From the NCBI GenBank assembly GCA_017551845.1, contig JAFZKR010000156.1:1-27671 (forward strand): a stretch of DNA of 27,671 bases, written 5' to 3'. Shown piece by piece: positions 25,491-27,671 of the stretch. Within the stretch, counting starts at the first letter, position 1. Each line of letters opens with the position of its first letter. This stretch comes from Bacteroidaceae bacterium. Lineage in GTDB: Bacteria; Bacteroidota; Bacteroidia; Bacteroidales; Bacteroidaceae. The translations under genes were made by a program, and so were the position numbers. The notes beneath the pieces are model-generated. The model was not told where the DNA came from and did no database searches. It saw only the letters and a list, made by a program, of their open reading frames with translations.

Positions 25491-26897
25491 TTATTCGGAT
25501 GAGTCACCCACCTTTGACACAAAGGTTATAAGGATAGAGCCCAAAATGCCGGCAGCCAGAGAGCCCATCAGGATGGCTATCTTGCCGGCATTTCTCATTT
25601 CCTCTACCATTGCGGCATCTTGGAATGAGAGTGTATCCACAAAGATAGACATGGTAAAGCCTATACCACCCAGGCAAGCCACAGCAAAGAACATAGCCCA
25701 GCCGGCTTTCTCAGGCATCTCACAGAGTCTGGATTTGATTGCCGCAAAGCTGAACAGCGTGATACCCAGCGGCTTGCCCAGAACCAGACCGATGAAGATT
25801 CCCAGCCCTACTCCGCCTGTCACTCCAACCGTGTTGAAGATATTGAAATAGCTCAGGTCCGGAATCTCCACACCAGCATTAGCAAGTGCAAATATTGGCA
25901 TAATGACGTAGTTGACCCAGGGTGAAAGCACATGCTCCACACGATAACTCATATTGAGTGATCCATAGGCTGTCCTGTGTATGCGGCGCAGAAAATGTCG
26001 CTGCGGGCCGTTGGGAAACATGGTCTCATCATCAATCTGGTCAAAAGAGAGCAGTTTCTGTGAGAAGAACTTGATCTTATGCAGAACGTATGAACGCTCA
26101 TAACGGGCCTTTGAAGGAATGATGAAAGCCATAACTACTCCCGACATTGTAGCATGGATACCTGAATAATAGAACAGCACCCATACAATCGTGGCAAGCA
26201 ACAGATATACCCAAACATGTTTCTGCCCGAAGTGCTTGAACAGCCAGGCCACAAAAATAACCAGCACTGAAACACCAAGAAGAAGCAGGTTGATATGCCC
26301 CCCATAGAAAAAAGCGACAACCAGTATGGCAATCAGGTCATCAGCTATGGCAAGTGCGGTTAGGAACACCTTGAGTGATACCGGAACCCTATCACCCATT
26401 ACAGACAGTATGCATACCGCAAAGGCAATATCAGTGGCGGTAGGAATACCCCAGCCCGATGCGGCAATCGTTCCGTGATTAACAAGGGTATAAAGTACTG
26501 CCGGCATTATCACGCCGCCGAATGCGGCTATGACCGGCAGCAGAGCTTTCTTGACCGATGACAGTTCACCATGAGCAACCTCACGCTTGATTTCCAGGCC
26601 CACGGTAAAGAAGAAAACCACCATCAATACGTCATTGATTATCTTCTCTATAGTCATTCCGTGCGGAAACAGCCAATCCACCCTGCCGTCAGGACTCTGC
26701 ATATGAATCTGCACGCTTGTTTCAAGGAACGCGTGGTAATAGAAACGGGTTACCGGCAGATTAGCCAGCAGCATAGCAACAATTACGCAAAGCAGCAATA
26801 TCACACCCTGGAACCAAGGCTGACGTGACAGGCGGTCACGCTTGCGGTTGAACTGCAGCATGCCCTTGTTCCAGGTATATATGGGAATTAGTTTCAT
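25491..26897 (-). CDS. nhaA: Na+/H+ antiporter NhaA
   Basis: NhaA exchanges cytoplasmic Na+ (or Li+) for external protons across the inner membrane and supports pH and salt balance. The 468-residue protein has about 11-12 membrane segments. Key motifs are FFFTVGLEIKRE (95-106), the unwound-helix region GWGIPTATDIAFA with D156, and LTALAIADDLIAI with the ion-binding pair D186-D187 (equivalent to D163-D164 of E. coli). GIHATMSGVVMAF and GKPLGI follow. It is longer than the 388-residue E. coli protein because of an N-terminal extension and a cytoplasmic loop around 265-325 (KIKFFSQKLLSFDQIDDETMFP), a common form in Bacteroidales. No -7 box was recognised upstream. Confidence 0.96.
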   Translation of the reverse strand: MKLIPIYTWNKGMLQFNRKRDRLSRQPWFQGVILLLCVIVAMLLANLPVTRFYYHAFLETSVQIHMQSPDGRVDWLFPHGMTIEKIINDVLMVVFFFTVGLEIKREVAHGELSSVKKALLPVIAAFGGVIMPAVLYTLVNHGTIAASGWGIPTATDIAFAVCILSVMGDRVPVSLKVFLTALAIADDLIAILVVAFFYGGHINLLLLGVSVLVIFVAWLFKHFGQKHVWVYLLLATIVWVLFYYSGIHATMSGVVMAFIIPSKARYERSYVLHKIKFFSQKLLSFDQIDDETMFPNGPQRHFLRRIHRTAYGSLNMSYRVEHVLSPWVNYVIMPIFALANAGVEIPDLSYFNIFNTVGVTGGVGLGIFIGLVLGKPLGITLFSFAAIKSRLCEMPEKAGWAMFFAVACLGGIGFTMSIFVDTLSFQDAAMVEEMRNAGKIAILMGSLAAGILGSILITFVSKVGDSSE

Positions 26898-26920
26898 CTC
26901 CGTTACAAAAACATAATCAA

Positions 26921-26947
26921 CCGGCGGCTATCAGGAATAACCGCCGG
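26921..26947 (-). terminator. Probable terminator after gpmI
   Basis: CCGGCGG (26921-26927) pairs with CCGCCGG (26941-26947), a 7-bp GC stem with a 13-base loop, 24 bases after the gpmI stop. On the minus strand a T-run (TTTTTG) follows only after about 9 further bases, so the intrinsic terminator is imperfect. Confidence 0.5.
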
Positions 26948-26971
26948 CTGTAAGGGTTCTACAAAAACGTG

Positions 26972-27671
26972 TTACTTAACCAAAACCTTACCAGTCATTT
27001 CTGCCGGTATGGGCAGCCCCATAATGGTGAGGATTGAGGGAGCCACATCGGCCAGGATACCGTTCTCGACCTTGGCATCCTTTCGCGGTGTCACGTAGAT
27101 AACCGGAACAGGATTCAGTGAGTGAGCGGTGTTGGGTGTGCCGTCAGCATTCACTGCGTTGTCGGCATTACCGTGATCGGCAATGATGATAGCCTCATAA
27201 TTGTGAGCCTTGGCTGCCTCAATAACATCGTGGACGCACGCATCAACAGCGACAACAGCTTTCTCAATAGCCTCGTAAACGCCGGTGTGACCCACCATAT
27301 CGCCATTGGCGAAGTTCACCACAATGAAGTCATACTTATCTGTACCTATAGCCTCAACCAGCTTGTCACGTACAATGTACGCGCTCATCTCAGGCTGCAG
27401 GTCATAAGTGGCAACCTTGGGTGAAGGAACCAGGATGCGGTCCTCGCCCTCGAACGGAAGCTCGCGACCACCGTTCAGGAAGAAAGTAACGTGAGCGTAT
27501 TTCTCGGTCTCAGCAATATGCAGCTGCTTGAGGTTCTGTGATGAGATGTACTCTCCAAGAGTGTTGGTTACATTCTCCTTGTCAAACAGTATGTGAACAC
27601 CTGTAAACGAAGCATCATACGGAGTGAGGCAATAATACTGCAAACCGAGAATGGTGTGCATACCCTCGTCA
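26972..27671 (-). CDS. gpmI: 2,3-bisphosphoglycerate-independent phosphoglycerate mutase, C-terminal part
   Basis: The enzyme interconverts 3- and 2-phosphoglycerate in glycolysis, with two Mn2+ ions. The window holds the last 232 residues or so; the frame continues open past the window end, so the start and the catalytic Ser are not visible. Seen here are [17 protein letters not shown] (the conserved [12 protein letters not shown] segment), [32 protein letters not shown] (metal ligands Asp and His) and [12 protein letters not shown] (metal ligands Asp-His), then [13 protein letters not shown]. These place it firmly in the alkaline-phosphatase-fold GpmI family. It is upstream of nhaA on the same strand, with a hairpin between. 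Confidence 0.95.
   Translation of the reverse strand, partial: DEGMHTILGLQYYCLTPYDASFTGVHILFDKENVTNTLGEYISSQNLKQLHIAETEKYAHVTFFLNGGRELPFEGEDRILVPSPKVATYDLQPEMSAYIVRDKLVEAIGTDKYDFIVVNFANGDMVGHTGVYEAIEKAVVAVDACVHDVIEAAKAHNYEAIIIADHGNADNAVNADGTPNTAHSLNPVPVIYVTPRKDAKVENGILADVAPSILTIMGLPIPAEMTGKVLVK

Overview
The window looks like a chromosomal segment from a Bacteroidales bacterium (Bacteroides/Prevotella-like). The evidence is protein-level resemblance of GyrB, RecO, FtsZ, the DUF3109 protein and NhaA to that group, promoters of the TAnnTTTG type rather than TATAAT, near absence of Shine-Dalgarno sites, and tRNA genes without encoded CCA. This is an impression from sequence reading, not a search.

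Layout. (1) 4-1424: a complete IS4-type insertion sequence with a DDE transposase and matching terminal inverted repeats. It sits just upstream of the gyrB promoter. (2) 1520-3475: gyrB (+), ending at a GAAA-loop hairpin shared with the convergent rpsT. (3) 3567-4000: tRNA-Glu and rpsT (-), both apparently driven by one near-perfect TTTG-N19-TAnnTTTG promoter. It is divergent from recO (4053-4778, +), whose stop codon overlaps the ftsZ stop. (4) 4775-20027: a complete division and cell wall (dcw) cluster on the minus strand, in the order mraZ, rsmH, ftsL, ftsI, murE, mraY, murD, ftsW, murG::murC, ftsQ, ftsA, ftsZ. Genes overlap or nearly abut, so it probably forms one transcription unit. murG and murC are fused into a single reading frame, and three AAAGTGG repeats at 10-bp period sit in front of mraZ as a likely MraZ operator. 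(5) 20156-23817: a SulP anion transporter, a secreted alpha/beta-hydrolase with a Gly/Met/Pro-rich N-terminus, and a DUF456 membrane protein, all minus strand, the first two with their own terminators. (6) 23896-25236 (+): a Cys-rich DUF3109 protein and a lipoprotein of unknown function. (7) 25302-25488: tRNA-Val(CAC) and tRNA-Val(GAC) in tandem, ending in a hairpin that abuts the convergent nhaA (25491-26897, -). (8) 26972-27671: the C-terminal part of gpmI, cut by the window end.

How the genes work together. MurC, MurD and MurE build the UDP-MurNAc peptide; MurE carries the DNPR motif of meso-diaminopimelate ligases. MraY and MurG make lipid I and lipid II, FtsW and FtsI polymerise and cross-link septal peptidoglycan, and FtsQ, FtsL, FtsA and FtsZ assemble the divisome. 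MraZ probably controls the set.

No CRISPR array, prophage, secretion locus or evident new multi-gene system was found. The most notable features are the MurG-MurC fusion, the MraZ operator, the IS next to the gyrB promoter and the tRNA-Glu/rpsT unit.
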